NCBI GenBank assembly: GCA_022478985.1
Contig: JAKSZP010010615.1
Span: forward strand, 62,001 to 126,000
Direction: 5' to 3'
Origin: Massospora cicadina
Lineage: Eukaryota > Entomophthoromycota > Entomophthoromycetes > Entomophthorales > Entomophthoraceae
DNA length: 64,000 nucleotides
Both the position numbers and the translations under genes were made by a program. Numbering within the stretch: position 1 is the stretch's first letter; every line of letters begins with the position of its first letter. Of the stretch, positions 45,491-54,940 are shown piece after piece. The notes under the pieces were generated by a model, which saw nothing but the letters and a program-made list of their open reading frames with translations, ran no database searches and had not been told where the DNA came from.

Positions 45491-45975
45491 CCCATTATTC
45501 ATGTTGTTAAAAAAGGACGCTAGGTTTGAGTGGATGGAACATCGTCAATCCACTTTTGATGCACTCCATACAGCGTTGAGCAGCACACTGGTGTTGCAAT
45601 ATCCAAACTTCGACCAGAAGTTTATTGTTCAGATGGATGCATCCCTTTCCGGTGTTGGGGCAGTACTTTCTCAGAAAGATGATGAGGGAGAAGAACATCC
45701 TGTTGCGTTCTGTAGTTGTAGTCTGAACAGTAATGGGCGTAACTATATGGTGACTGAGAGAGAGTGCTTAGCAGTAATCTATGTGTATAAACAATTCAGA
45801 GTCTATCTGCATGAGGTAGAGTTTAAAGTCATAACTGAACATGTGTCATTATGCTGGTTGCATAATCTCAAAGAATCAGAAGGACGGTTGTCTCTATGGG
45901 CTCTCAAGTTATAGGCTTATGATTGTGAGATTCTCCATCAGCTGGGAGCGAAGCACCTGAATGATGACTGTTTAT
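45490..45975 (+). pseudogene. D RNase H domain
   Basis: 45501-45914 is open: FEWMEHRQSTFDALHTALSS, KFIVQMDASLSGVGAVLSQ (catalytic Asp), HPVAFCSCSLN, TERECLAVIYVYKQFR (second acidic residue), FKVITEHVSLCWLHNL. In the latter the usual TDH is TEH. This is a nearly intact domain. Confidence 0.88.
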
Positions 45976-45989
45976 CTCGGTTACCAACT

Positions 45990-47216
45990 ATTGCAGTGAC
46001 AGCGGACCTTAGTGACGTGATGTATATTAAAATGTTTAGCGGAAATTATGATGACGAACTGCCCCAAGTAATCAAAGTGTTAAATGAATTTCTCACAAAT
46101 ACCTTCCAAAGTAATGGAGAACTGTACAAATGGATCGGTGATTCTATGGTGAATTTCCCGCAGCCCTCCATATTGCCAGGAATTATTATGAGCGCTCACA
46201 GGGCAGTTTGGCATGGTGGCGTGCATAAGACTATGGAGTTGTTACGCCCATGATAATATTGAGTAATTATGAGTTTCAATGTGGTCAAAAATATTTCCTG
46301 TTGCCATCAGTGCCAAGTGGAGAAGCCGGTCCACTGTATGACGTCATATCAGTTAGTGAAACCACATTTCACTTGTCATATGGTCTCCCTTGACGTCATT
46401 GGCCCATTGACAACAGGAGCCAACTGTTGTAAGTACATTTTAGTGGCTATTGACCACTTGACCTGGTTGGTTGAAGCAAGGGTGATATGAGATCAGGAGG
46501 CAGTTACGGTGGCTAAATTTGTGTTGGAATGCATTATTCCGCGGCACGGTTGCCCTCAATTTATTCTCACTGATAATGGCACCAACTTCACCTTGCACAT
46601 CCTTCCCAAGCTGAACGAGCTTATGGGAATCTGCGGAGTTCTGATGACCCCATAACACCCTGAGTCCCAATGGAATGGTTTAACAAGTGAATGGAACTCT
46701 GGTGAACATACTCCAAAAATTAGTAATATATCGCCCTTCTGATTGGAGCTCTCTTCTTTCCACCGCCGTGTTCACTTATAACATTAGTTACCATTCCGCC
46801 ACTGGGGAGAGACCCTTCCAATTACTATATGGCCAACACCTGGCTCTTCCAGTATTGCTTCATGCGTGTATTGAAGATACTGGCGAACTAGAACCCCACC
46901 ACTATTTGACTAGCCTTGCGAACATTCTGAACAAGCTACAAACTGAAGCATATTCATTCAGCTTGGCTAAGAAGATTAGGAATCAGGCCGCTGAAGCAGG
47001 CATGCCATAGTGGGTTGGTGCCATTCAAGAAAGGTGATATGGTTTTCTTTTACAATCAGCAAAGACTTAGGTGGAAGTATAAGATGGCTAGTATCTGGGC
47101 TTGGTCCATTTGAAGTAATAGAGAAGACTGGAGTTGACGCATACACCATCAAGGATTCTGCAAGTGGTCAGATCATAAACCAAGTACACGCAAAGTTCCT
47201 CAGACCTTACAATTAA
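45990..47216 (+). pseudogene. D integrase, catalytic Glu codon is a stop
   Basis: 45996-46253 ends AHRAVWHGGVHKTMELLRP (zinc-binding His pair). About 46300 has CCHQCQ (Cys pair). 46269-46490 reads VSLDVIGPLTTGANCCKYILVAIDH (first Asp). About 46560 reads [20 protein letters not shown] (second Asp). About 46660-46700 reads SPNGMV-stop-QVNGTLVNIL, where the stop TAA stands at the catalytic Glu. 46687-47010 carries VFTYNISYHSATGERPFQLLYG. 47010-47216 ends GPFEVIEKTGVDAYTIKDS and VHAKFLRPYN before TAA. Confidence 0.88.
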
Positions 47217-47236
47217 TAGGATCTTATTGTCCAGTC

Positions 47237-47249
47237 AAGGAGAGGGTAA
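47237..47249 (+). other. D polypurine tract
   Basis: AAGGAGAGGGTAA immediately before the 3' LTR. Confidence 0.75.
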
Positions 47250-47850
47250 TGTCGCGACTTTGATATGACTGGACGATAATCTTGGGACAGATAGGCGGAA
47301 TCCGCCAAACATAGTATCAGTTATGTATATTCAAGTACCTTTTTTTAGTACTAGATGGTCAATATTCAAGTACCTTTAGATGAGGCAATATTGGTATATA
47401 ACAGGTCTTATTCAATACAATGAGTTTATTGGATCGCCTCTATATAAGGCAATAAGGCGATAAGGCGATGTAGATATTATAAATATATGAAGTAAATCGC
47501 CTACAAATAGGGTGACAGCGGATTAAGAATAACAAGCCAAATTTGAGGAAAATTTATGGAAAAGAAATACAAGCAATGAGAAATAGTATCGCCTGAAGCT
47601 GATGTATATAAGAGAAGTGGGCAATTGAGAGAGGTAGGTTTTTAGTGCAGATGAGATGGGGCAGCGAAAAATAGCTGTATTTAAAAAATAAATAAAAGAA
47701 CCAGTTAGGGCATTTGCTCCTATTTTTAAGTATATTTTCAAGTGCATACAAAGGACTGACAAACCTCACATCATCTGCCCATTGCTCAGAGGGCTCGACC
47801 TGTGTGAATAGCCCAACGGATCCTAGCAATACCATCCAAAAATTATAATA
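47250..47850 (+). repeat. D 3' LTR
   Basis: TGTCGCGACTTTGATATGAC to AATTATAATA. The terminal ACA has become ATA. It contains micro-retroposon 3. Confidence 0.92.
47343..47361 (-). mobile_element. Micro-retroposon 3 (about 19 nt) in D 3' LTR
   Basis: The minus strand reads TGACCATCTAGTACTAAAA, with the A-run continuing into the flank. It lies between exact copies of ATATTCAAGTACCTTT (47327-47342 and 47362-47377). The 5' LTR of the same element lacks the insertion and has a single copy of the target, so the event is a real 35-bp gain. Confidence 0.85.
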
Positions 47851-47969
47851 GTCCCCGTCCTCCCCAAGATTGGTATGCTAATGGCTATTAAGTTTTCCAA
47901 GGCCAATAAGAATATGGCCCTTGCTTAATTACCCAGTGGTGGTGCCCCTTTGGGAAAAGGAAAGGGTAA
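47851..47969 (+). other. A1 Pol end and polypurine tract
   Basis: 47851-47890 completes the A1 frame with RPPQDWYANGY and TAA. A short 3' UTR follows. GGGAAAAGGAAAGGGTAA at 47952-47969 is the polypurine tract next to the 3' LTR. Confidence 0.78.
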
Positions 47970-49248
47970 TGTAAGTCTGGAGGAGTACCCTCTCTATTTG
48001 GATTGGGGGTGTTCCCTTTCCCATCCAAGAAGGGTCCAAGAAGGTCAGCAGCCCACCTCACCACCTGGGTTGAACTCACTCAGGTGGTTGACTAGCGGTA
48101 GTGATTGCATACCCTTTGAGGATCCCACCCCAATAACAGTTCTTATATCTGAAGAATTTTAGTGCAAATTAAGGGAATCTGTAGCAAGTTGGAAATGACT
48201 TGGAACCTGCTTGGGGCAATGGGGCCAAGTACAATATAGCTGCAAATTGTTTTCATTAATAGTTGACAATTGCAAAGACTTGGCAACAAAGCCTTACAGG
48301 CGCAAAATTTTGGTAACCAAAGAATCTAGAGTCATATCCTTGACAAAATTCACCAATGGCATTGGGCCATTGGGGAATGTTGTTACAGGTTTGAAACCTG
48401 CCTCAGACATATTGGGAACAAAGCCTGATGGGCATACACTCTATAAAAAATTCTTCTAATGTTGAATCATTAAAGGAACTCACCAATGTCATCAGGCCAT
48501 TGGAAATTCTGAGGTCAGTTTAAAACTCTCCCCAGAAGTATCAAAACCCCCATCCAATAGTTCTCTTTTGGTCCAACAGATGCCGGAGTGGCCAAGTGCA
48601 GGAATGCTGGGTGTCCCAAATCCGCTTCCACACCACATGGGACCACCCCTATGTGGGGTGGCCTTGGGAGGTTCCTGCTGCCCGTTGGGCAAGACGCCAT
48701 CACTCTGGCCATCAAAACTGAAGAAAATTAACAATTTGGGCATCCATGGACTAACTGACAGTAACTCAGCCTACTGCCAACAACTTTGAAGTCAGTTCAA
48801 GATAATTTGATTTCTACTCGCTCAAAGTTTACCAGTCTAAGCAAACATTGAGGGCTCCAATTCTGAGTTTTACCAAGCTATAACCCAAATAAATTGTCTA
48901 TTTAAACAGTTGTAACATACTGAAAAAATTGACGGTTGATTTTCTACTTTTAAAATCAAATAAAATCCCATATCCCAAAGTCATTTTTTATCATGACTCA
49001 ATTTAAACCAATCAATCTGATCCCACTTTTCCCAGCATCCAAACCCGTGGCCCTGGGGCTGCAATAGCCTGGTTTTTTTCTGGGTTGCTATTTTCTATTA
49101 TGGCCAATTAGCACACGCTGGTTAATGTTTCCTAGCACATTTAAACATCATATAAGCAGCAGTGCCCTGGAATTCAGGATTGCTTTTTAGGTGTTTTTGC
49201 ATCCAGACTGGCAGGATGGTCAAAACTTTATCTGCCACCATCATGACA
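47970..49248 (+). repeat. A1 3' LTR
   Basis: 1279 bp, TGTAAGTCTGGAGGAGTACC to CATCATGACA. It is the uninterrupted reference copy for this LTR family. GACGGTTGATT at 48931-48941 is complementary, with one mismatch, to the sequence after the 5' LTR. The ORFs inside are on no consistent frame between copies and are not genes. Confidence 0.85.
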
Positions 49249-49868
49249 GGTTGGAACTATAGGCTGTAAAACCTTCCAACAGCTTTAGATGGAGCACCGC
49301 ATGGGAAGTTGAGTGGGCAAACCTACAAATTGGACTACCAAAGTGGTGTCCACTGAGAGCCAGGTTCGAGTGGTTGGGATAGGGGTGCCTTGGAAAGCCA
49401 GGTGCACAGCTGCCACAGTGTCAGCGTCAGCTTTGCAAGTGTAACCAAAGTTGGTATTCCTTATAAGGTAGACTTCAATAAAGATGGTGGGCTGCATCAC
49501 CTCCTGAGATATTTTGATAGTTTATATTCTTATATGGGAATAACTTTCCATAGTCAACCCAAAGGCCAAAATGCATACTGTTCAAGAAAAGCATTGGGGG
49601 CAATGGGAAACCTCCTGGGAATGAGCGAGATGGGCATCAAGATCCTTGGGATGAACAAACTGACCCTTGTACATGGTAGGACTAGATGAAGCAGTCTAAG
49701 TGCATTTTCCTTCCAGGTAGAAAATGCTGGGGGGAGTTTTAGCTGCTGTACACACTGGAGAAGCTAGTGAGGAATCTAAGGACATAGTGGTAGGATTTGA
49801 AGCAAAAAACATTTTATTTACTTTTTAATAATTTCTCTTGGAAAGTAACGTCGAGCAGAAATAAAAGT
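49249..49868 (-). mobile_element. L0: ORF1-only LINE relative, 5' part
   Basis: 49285-49500 (minus) reads FIEVYLIRNTNFGYTCKADADTVAA, GTPIPTTRTWLSVDTTLVVQFVGLPTQLP, matching residues of H ORF1 (NTPIPTTHTRLSSDTALVVSFANLPSRLP). The next codons, HAVLHLKLLEGFTAYSSN, end exactly at the A1 boundary and are continued at 1580. The N-terminus and 5' UTR extend to about 49868, where GAGCAG-AATAAA-GTT matches the 5' end of H. Confidence 0.78.
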
Positions 49869-49930
49869 TGATATATATTTAACAATACTGGTTTTTTAAA
49901 ATTTAATTTAACGTTTTATATATAATCAAG
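49869..49930. other. AT-rich flank
   Basis: Short AT-rich stretch between the L0 5' end and the SINE target site. No gene seen. Confidence 0.5.
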
Positions 49931-49944
49931 TTGCAATCTCTTAG

Positions 49945-50207
49945 GGACCTCTACCGCTGCCTCCTTGAGTTCAATTCCAGTACATGAACTTTGGGTAGGG
50001 GACAACTATAACTGTGTTGGCGTTGCGCACCAATGCCCCAAACCGAGATAGCAAATAGCAAAGGTGGACCATGGAGTTCCTGGCCTATCATACGCTGCAC
50101 ATGGAGGTTTTCCAGATTTTATCCTCCTTTCCCATTAGTCAAATCCCTTCATCCTTTATTGGTGTGGTATCATCCCCAGGTTGGCCCACCTCAAATAAAA
50201 TAAGAAA
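49945..50207 (+). mobile_element. 5'-truncated tRNA-like SINE, 263 bp
   Basis: Flanked by TTGCAATCTCTTAG (49931-49944) and TTGCAATCTCTAAG (50208-50221), a 14-bp TSD with one mismatch. It ends in an A-rich tail (CAAATAAAATAAGAAA). Near its start, TTGAGTTCAATTCCAG resembles a pol III B box / tRNA T-arm, but there is too little sequence upstream for an A box, so the tRNA head looks truncated. Its 3' end (TCCCC-GGTTGG-CCCACCTC-AAATA) resembles that of micro-retroposon 1. The tRNA parentage is inferred from one motif. Confidence 0.55.
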
Positions 50208-50221
50208 TTGCAATCTCTAAG

Positions 50222-50548
50222 ACAAATAACAAACCAGTTTTGGATAAGAAACTCGCGTGTGAAGGAAACTCCTTAAGTAATGGGGATCCCTTCTTAAATA
50301 AGATATGATGGCTAAGATCACTTGATCTATTTTCATAGTTTTTCTTGACTGAACTACGGCATGGGGTGTGACTACACATGTATACTAATCTTAAAAAGTG
50401 TCTTTAAAATCTCTCATTCCCTGAGAGGTGGTGGGTTATGTCCAACCACACAACCAGGTAACAACTTGCTAACAATAAGAAACAAAGTACTGCAAAGAGT
50501 GCAAGTACTCCAAGGCCCTGTCACCAATTTTGCAATCTGCTACATCAG
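50222..50548. other. No gene recognised
   Basis: AT-rich spacer between the SINE and A2. The ORFs at 50191-50379 and 50361-50735 cross element boundaries and have no recognised motif. Confidence 0.5.
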
Positions 50549-50849
50549 TGTAAGTCTGGGGGGAGCATCCTCTCCATTTGGATCGGGGGTGTTCTCTTTC
50601 CCATCTAAGAAGGGGCAAAGAAGGCTGGTGGCCCCCCTCATCGCCCAGTGCAACCTCACTCATGTGGTGGACAAGAAGTGGGTGATGGCATACCCTTTAA
50701 GGATTCTGCCCCATAGCCCCAGTTCTTACATCTGAAGTACTATAAGGGTGAATCAAGGTAATCTTTAGAAAGTTGGCAATGAATTGGCACTCACTTGGGG
50801 CAATGGGGCTGAGTACAATTAACAGTGGCGAATCTTTGCCATTAATAGT
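50549..50849 (+). repeat. A2 5' LTR, left fragment
   Basis: TGTAAGTCTGGGGGGAGCAT onward aligns with 47970-48260. It stops at ATTAATAGT where E is inserted. Confidence 0.82.
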
Positions 50850-51261
50850 TGTTGGCGCTACAGTTCTCTAGACTGTCACCGAGGCCTGAAAGTGTCTCAA
50901 AGCTGTAAATTTGCAGAAAGGTCAAGAAGGAAATGGAATATTGGTTAGGATACCAAATATTTTATTAGGTTAAAAGGATTCGATATTTTTAGGGTGAGTG
51001 GGGATATTGTGCCTCAAGGATCATCACGGCACCATCCATTCAAGATCTTTCCTGGTCTTCCAGATTGACTGCCTCATGGGCATCCTCAATGTATTTCGTT
51101 GCTCATCTGACTGAATCGGTGGAAAAGCCACTCCATGTGGCTCAGGAATTGGGGAGGAGGATCCTGAAGTCATTTTTGTTTGGATAAGTTTAGGAGCTGA
51201 TTCAGTATATCTCAATTCAGAAGTGGGGAATTTATTTCGTTCATTATCTCAAATCCTGACA
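50850..51261 (-). repeat. E 3' LTR
   Basis: 412 bp, partner of 56957-57365. The block CTACAGTTCTCTAGACTGTC and the ATCCTCAATGTATTTCG block are shared. The polypurine tract CTTGAAGGGGATT (minus) lies at 51262-51274. Confidence 0.9.
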
Positions 51262-51289
51262 AATCCCCTTCAAGATTCTGTCATAGGGG

Positions 51290-52440
51290 GGTATACAGCC
51301 AAAGGAACCAACCATGCACCCAATTGACTACGGTCCCTTGGTTGAGGTTTGCAATTGAGTACTCAGACTTCACCCTATGAATGATCTTATAGGGTCCAGA
51401 CTAAAGAACGTCTAGCTTATTTTGTCAGACTCCAGGTTGATGGTGATAGAAGAGAAAAAGGTCACTTAATTGGAAAGTTGGTCTGGAGGGTTGTCTGAGA
51501 TTAAAGTTGGGATGTCTCTCTTCATCTTTGGTGACAATGCCTTGGGTGGCTAGGGCTTGAATCTGGACAATTTCTTCAGCTAAGGCCCTCATAGTTAATT
51601 CAGAGTTCTCAGGTGTGGAGGTCTTGCAATGACTGGACGCTACTTGGTAGCCGAGGTGCACGTCCATATAGGGCTTTGAATGGGACATCTTGATGACTCG
51701 ATGGTAGCTTACTCTGTAGGCAAGCAATGCGCTGAGTAGGTAATGGTTCCAATAGGCAGGATCTGAGGTGGTTAATTTCCATAAAGTGGGAATAAGAGTT
51801 GCATTAGCGAGTTTTACCACCCCATTAGTAATGGGTGGTAAGGGGAAGCAAAACTCTGGGTAGTGCTAAATAGCGAGGTAAGTTCTTGTACTACCTGTGA
51901 GGTGATGTTTAATCCATTGTCCAAAAGTAAGGTTTGGGGGCACCCATGCTTGTTGAAAATGAATCGAACAAGGAAGAGAGCTGTGGATTTGGCAGTGGTA
52001 GCTGGGACTAAAATTGCTTCAACCCACTTGGTTATGTGGTCCATGGCTAGGATATTATACTTATGGCCATGCAACCCAGTGGGAAAAGGGCCCACCACAT
52101 CAATGCTAACTACATTGATGAGCCCAGTTGGGGAAGCAACTAAGTGTTGGTACTAGAGATTAGCTCAGTCTTGAGATCAGCAAGTCATACATGCCTCCAA
52201 GACCTCTTGGATGGTTTCTATCATTTGGTCCCAGTAGCATCTTGACTTCAGCCATTCGTGGGTCTTCTTAACGGCTCTATTTCCCACAGTGGAATGGCCC
52301 TCTAGATTAACATCAGTTTGGGAGGAGGGGCGGACATATGGGAGCCATTTCTTATTGACCTTCTTGTAAAGCAGCCCATCCTTACTTTGAGTGTCTCAAG
52401 TCATCCTTCAGAGTCCAGCTTGGAGATCAGGAGGTTCCAA
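51290..52440 (-). pseudogene. E integrase (broken)
   Basis: 51814-52098 reads MVGPFPTGLHGHKYNILAMDHITKWVEA, then LLLDNGLNITSQVVQEL (second Asp) and SPYHPLLMGW, where the Glu region is lost. 51425-51820 reads LLSALLAYRVSYHRVIKMSHSKPY and MRALAEEIVQIQALA, then the C-terminal module QLSDLFLFYHHQPGV. The zinc-binding part is about 52150-52290 in broken frames. Confidence 0.8.
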
Positions 52441-52960
52441 CGCCCACTGCTCAGGTCGTCCTATTAGATCATACAGCTGGTCCTCCTCAAGGGTTAAAGA
52501 TGCTATCACCGGCATTCTGGAGAGGCCATCGGCATTTTGATGAATTACACCTGCATGATGGACAATGGTGAAATCATAGCTCTGTAGCCATAAAGCCCAC
52601 CTGGCTAGTCAGAATTCTGGGTCCTTCATTTGCTATAAGCCACCAGAGCGAGGAGTGGTCTGTAATAATAGTAAAATGGTTACTGTATAATAAGTCTGAG
52701 AATGTTTGATGGTTAGCAAAAAAGCCAGTCACTCCACTTGGTAATTATGTAGTTTTGTTAAGCTTTACTCAGCATCTTACTAAAATAGGCCATTGGATGG
52801 TCAGATTGGTTTTCATCATGTTGAGCTAGGATAGCCCCTGATGGCAAAATCACTTGCATCTGTAAAAAGAAAGAAGGGTTGGTTAAAGCATGAGTGGACT
52901 AGAATAGGTTTCGTAAATAGAGAAGTTATCAAGGCACAAAAAGCCTGTTATTGTTTGGGC
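52440..52960 (-). pseudogene. E RNase H domain (broken)
   Basis: The minus strand at about 52800-52870 reads FFLFTDASDFAIRG, with the catalytic Asp, followed in the next frame by ILAQHDENQSDHPMAYFSKML. Downstream HAGVIHQNADGLSRMPV-like sequence occurs near 52500-52550. Confidence 0.75.
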
Positions 52961-54070
52961 TACCATTCGAATGGCACATTCTTCTGCAGGAGGTAGAACA
53001 GCGGCTCAGCTAGGCCAGCAAACAGTGGGATAAACTTATGATAATAGCCTACCATGCCTAGGAATACCTGGATATCCATTAAGCTTTGGGGGCGTGGCAT
53101 CTTCTCTATGGCGTTGACCTTGTCTGGTCTAGGATTGATGCTACCCTTTCGAATCTTGTGACCCAAGAACTCTATTTCTGACTGGAAAAAGGAAAACTTC
53201 GAAGGTTTAAGCTTTATAGAAGACTTTTGTAGCTGATTGAAGACTCCTATTGATGCTCTATGCGCCCATCAAAGGTTCATGAGAAGACCATAATGTTATC
53301 TAGGTAGACAAGGACGCATGAAAGCTTCAAGTCCCTAAGGATCTGTCCATGGCACGTTGGAAAGTGGCCAGGGCGTTACAAAGACCCTGGGGCATCCTTG
53401 TGGGCTCTAGTAGTCCCTTATTGGCTATGAGCGTGCGTTTAGCTCAATATTCAGGAGCGAGCTCAACCTGCCAATATCCGCTGGCAAGGTCCATGGCAGA
53501 AAAGTACTGGGACCCAGCAAGAAGATGGAGGGAATCGTCAATTAGGGGCAGAGGATAATTGTCCTTCTTGGTGATGGAGTTAAGACATTGGTAGTCCATC
53601 TACCTGATGGATGCCATCCTTCTTCCGAACCAGCAGAAGAGGAGAGGCCTAAGGGCTGCACGATGATACTAGGTGTACAGCGTCAAGTAATTGTTTGAGT
53701 TCCACTTCCATTTTTGCTTCTTCAACCTTGCTTTTTTGGTAAGGTTAGCACTGAAAGGGGGAGCATCCCCAGTTTCTACATGATGTAGGACCTCGTTCAT
53801 TCTTCCAAAGTCATAGGTTGAGGCCATAAATAAGTCTGAATAATCCTCCAACACCTCAAGTACCTTACGTTGTTGGTTGTCTGAGAGGTCTTTGCTAATA
53901 ATGGTATCAACCAGACTGACCGATGGAGGTGCTTTCAAGCCAAAACCTCTCAATTCCCCAAAGCTTTGGACATTTGAAATAGCATCTACCATTAGTAGGC
54001 AGACATAGTCGGCAGGACTGTTTGGACCTATTATTCTGGGTTTATCAGTAAGTTTGGCCAACAGCACTGA
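52960..54070 (-). pseudogene. E reverse transcriptase (broken), YLDN box
   Basis: 53669-54067 is the pre-RT region, ending LEVLEDYSDLFMASTYDFGRM. About 53360-53640 reads LLVRKKDGIHQVDYQCLNSITKKDNYPLPLIDD, SAMDLASGYWQVELAP and TRMPQGLCNALATFQRAMD. VLVYLDNIMVFS follows, with YLDN at 53295-53306. 52960-53166 reads GHKIRKGSINPRPDKVNAIEKMP and LGMVGYYHKFIP, the thumb and connection. Confidence 0.85.
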
Positions 54071-54940
54071 AAATAGATCTGGTATGAGTTGGATCTAGGA
54101 TCCCCGGGAAAGTTAGCACCTCTTTTGTGGATGGGTTGTCTTGGCCTCAGACTTCAAATAGGTATCCTGAGGGAAGTTAACATGGACCTGGGTGTCAGCA
54201 ATGACTTAAGACTTTGGAGGTATGGTAGTCGCCCTATTTTATTATATCGGTATGCCCTCTTGCCCATCAATAGCAGGAGGAAGCAGTCAGACTCAGGAGC
54301 CCCTAATGTGATATATGAGCTGATTGATTCAGCCTTCACTTTCCAGTAAACAAGCTTGGGCTTTGAGCTCAGTCCTAGAATTGCAAGGGGTTTCAAAGAT
54401 CAGAGGGACTTAATGCCCTAGTAGGGTTAGAAAGCTGCCATCATAATGGATTACTGCCGAATAGTCTTAAAGAAATTGAGTCCAAAGAAGCAGGTCATAG
54501 CCTTGGTTATCTAAGGCGACAGCGAGGGTGTTTACAGCAAGCTTTTTAAACCGTAATGTTAGAGAGGAATAAGATTCTATAGATTGGATACATTGGGGCC
54601 AGTCATGCCGCACTTCATATAGTGTGGCATATCTGGAGCAACCTTGACACGCTTCATTAATCTGGAGGATGTGACATTCACAGGGGAGCCACGGTCAACT
54701 ATGGCGAGGACTGGTAATTTATGGACCTGAACTGCGACCCAAGTAACCAGACTTCCAAACTGGGGCGGCGGCATGAGGAACGTGGGAGAGTCATCTGAAG
54801 AAGAGTAAGAAGTATCAATTTCTTTACTATCATTGGATACTAAAGCTTCTTCTCTAGATGCGGTAGCTCCAGGTTCATAAAAGGTTATGGAGGATACTTG
54901 AGGCTGAGTAGGGATGTCAGCATGAAGCGCCTCGTCCTTC
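54070..54940 (-). pseudogene. E protease and PR-RT linker (broken)
   Basis: 54577-54987 reads VHKLPVLAIVDRGSPVNVTSSRLMKRVKVAPDM, the retropepsin motif with DRG for DSG, then GMTGPNVSNL. The rest of the domain and linker (54070-54570) reads with stops on the minus strand (GKRAYRYNKIGRLPYLQSLK). Confidence 0.75.

Larger units (their letters stand above)
41237..47850 (+). mobile_element. D: gypsy retrotransposon in A1 chromodomain
   Basis: The best-preserved gypsy element here, 6.6 kb. LTRs are 41237-41801 (565 bp) and 47250-47850 (601 bp). The 3' LTR is longer by a 35-bp micro-retroposon plus TSD, and the two are equal within a base otherwise. TSD ctccc/gtccc (41232-41236, 47851-47855). A1 reads through the junction. 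PBS, Gag, PR, RT, RNase H, IN and polypurine tract are in order. Even so, Gag and Pol contain stops and the integrase Glu codon is TAA. Confidence 0.93.
1581..49248 (+). mobile_element. A1: chromovirus (Ty3/gypsy) with nested insertions
   Basis: One chromodomain-bearing gypsy element of about 6.5 kb, spread over 47.7 kb by insertions. Its pieces are: 5' LTR 1581-1650 and 4160-5379; leader, protease and start of RT 5380-6527; RT 30044-30542; RT to chromodomain 39039-41236; tail and polypurine tract 47851-47969; 3' LTR 47970-49248. LTR lengths agree once the insert is removed (about 1.28 kb). LTRs begin TGTAA and end GACA. The outer flanks, aattg and ggttg, are only a weak TSD match, but the L0 ORF1 frame resumes exactly across the gap, which fixes the boundaries. 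Confidence 0.85.

Noticed and set aside
49960..49995. Possible tRNA gene at a T-arm-like motif
   Set aside because: Only a B-box-like motif is present. No acceptor stem, D-arm or anticodon arm can be folded, and it lies within a TSD-flanked A-tailed insert.
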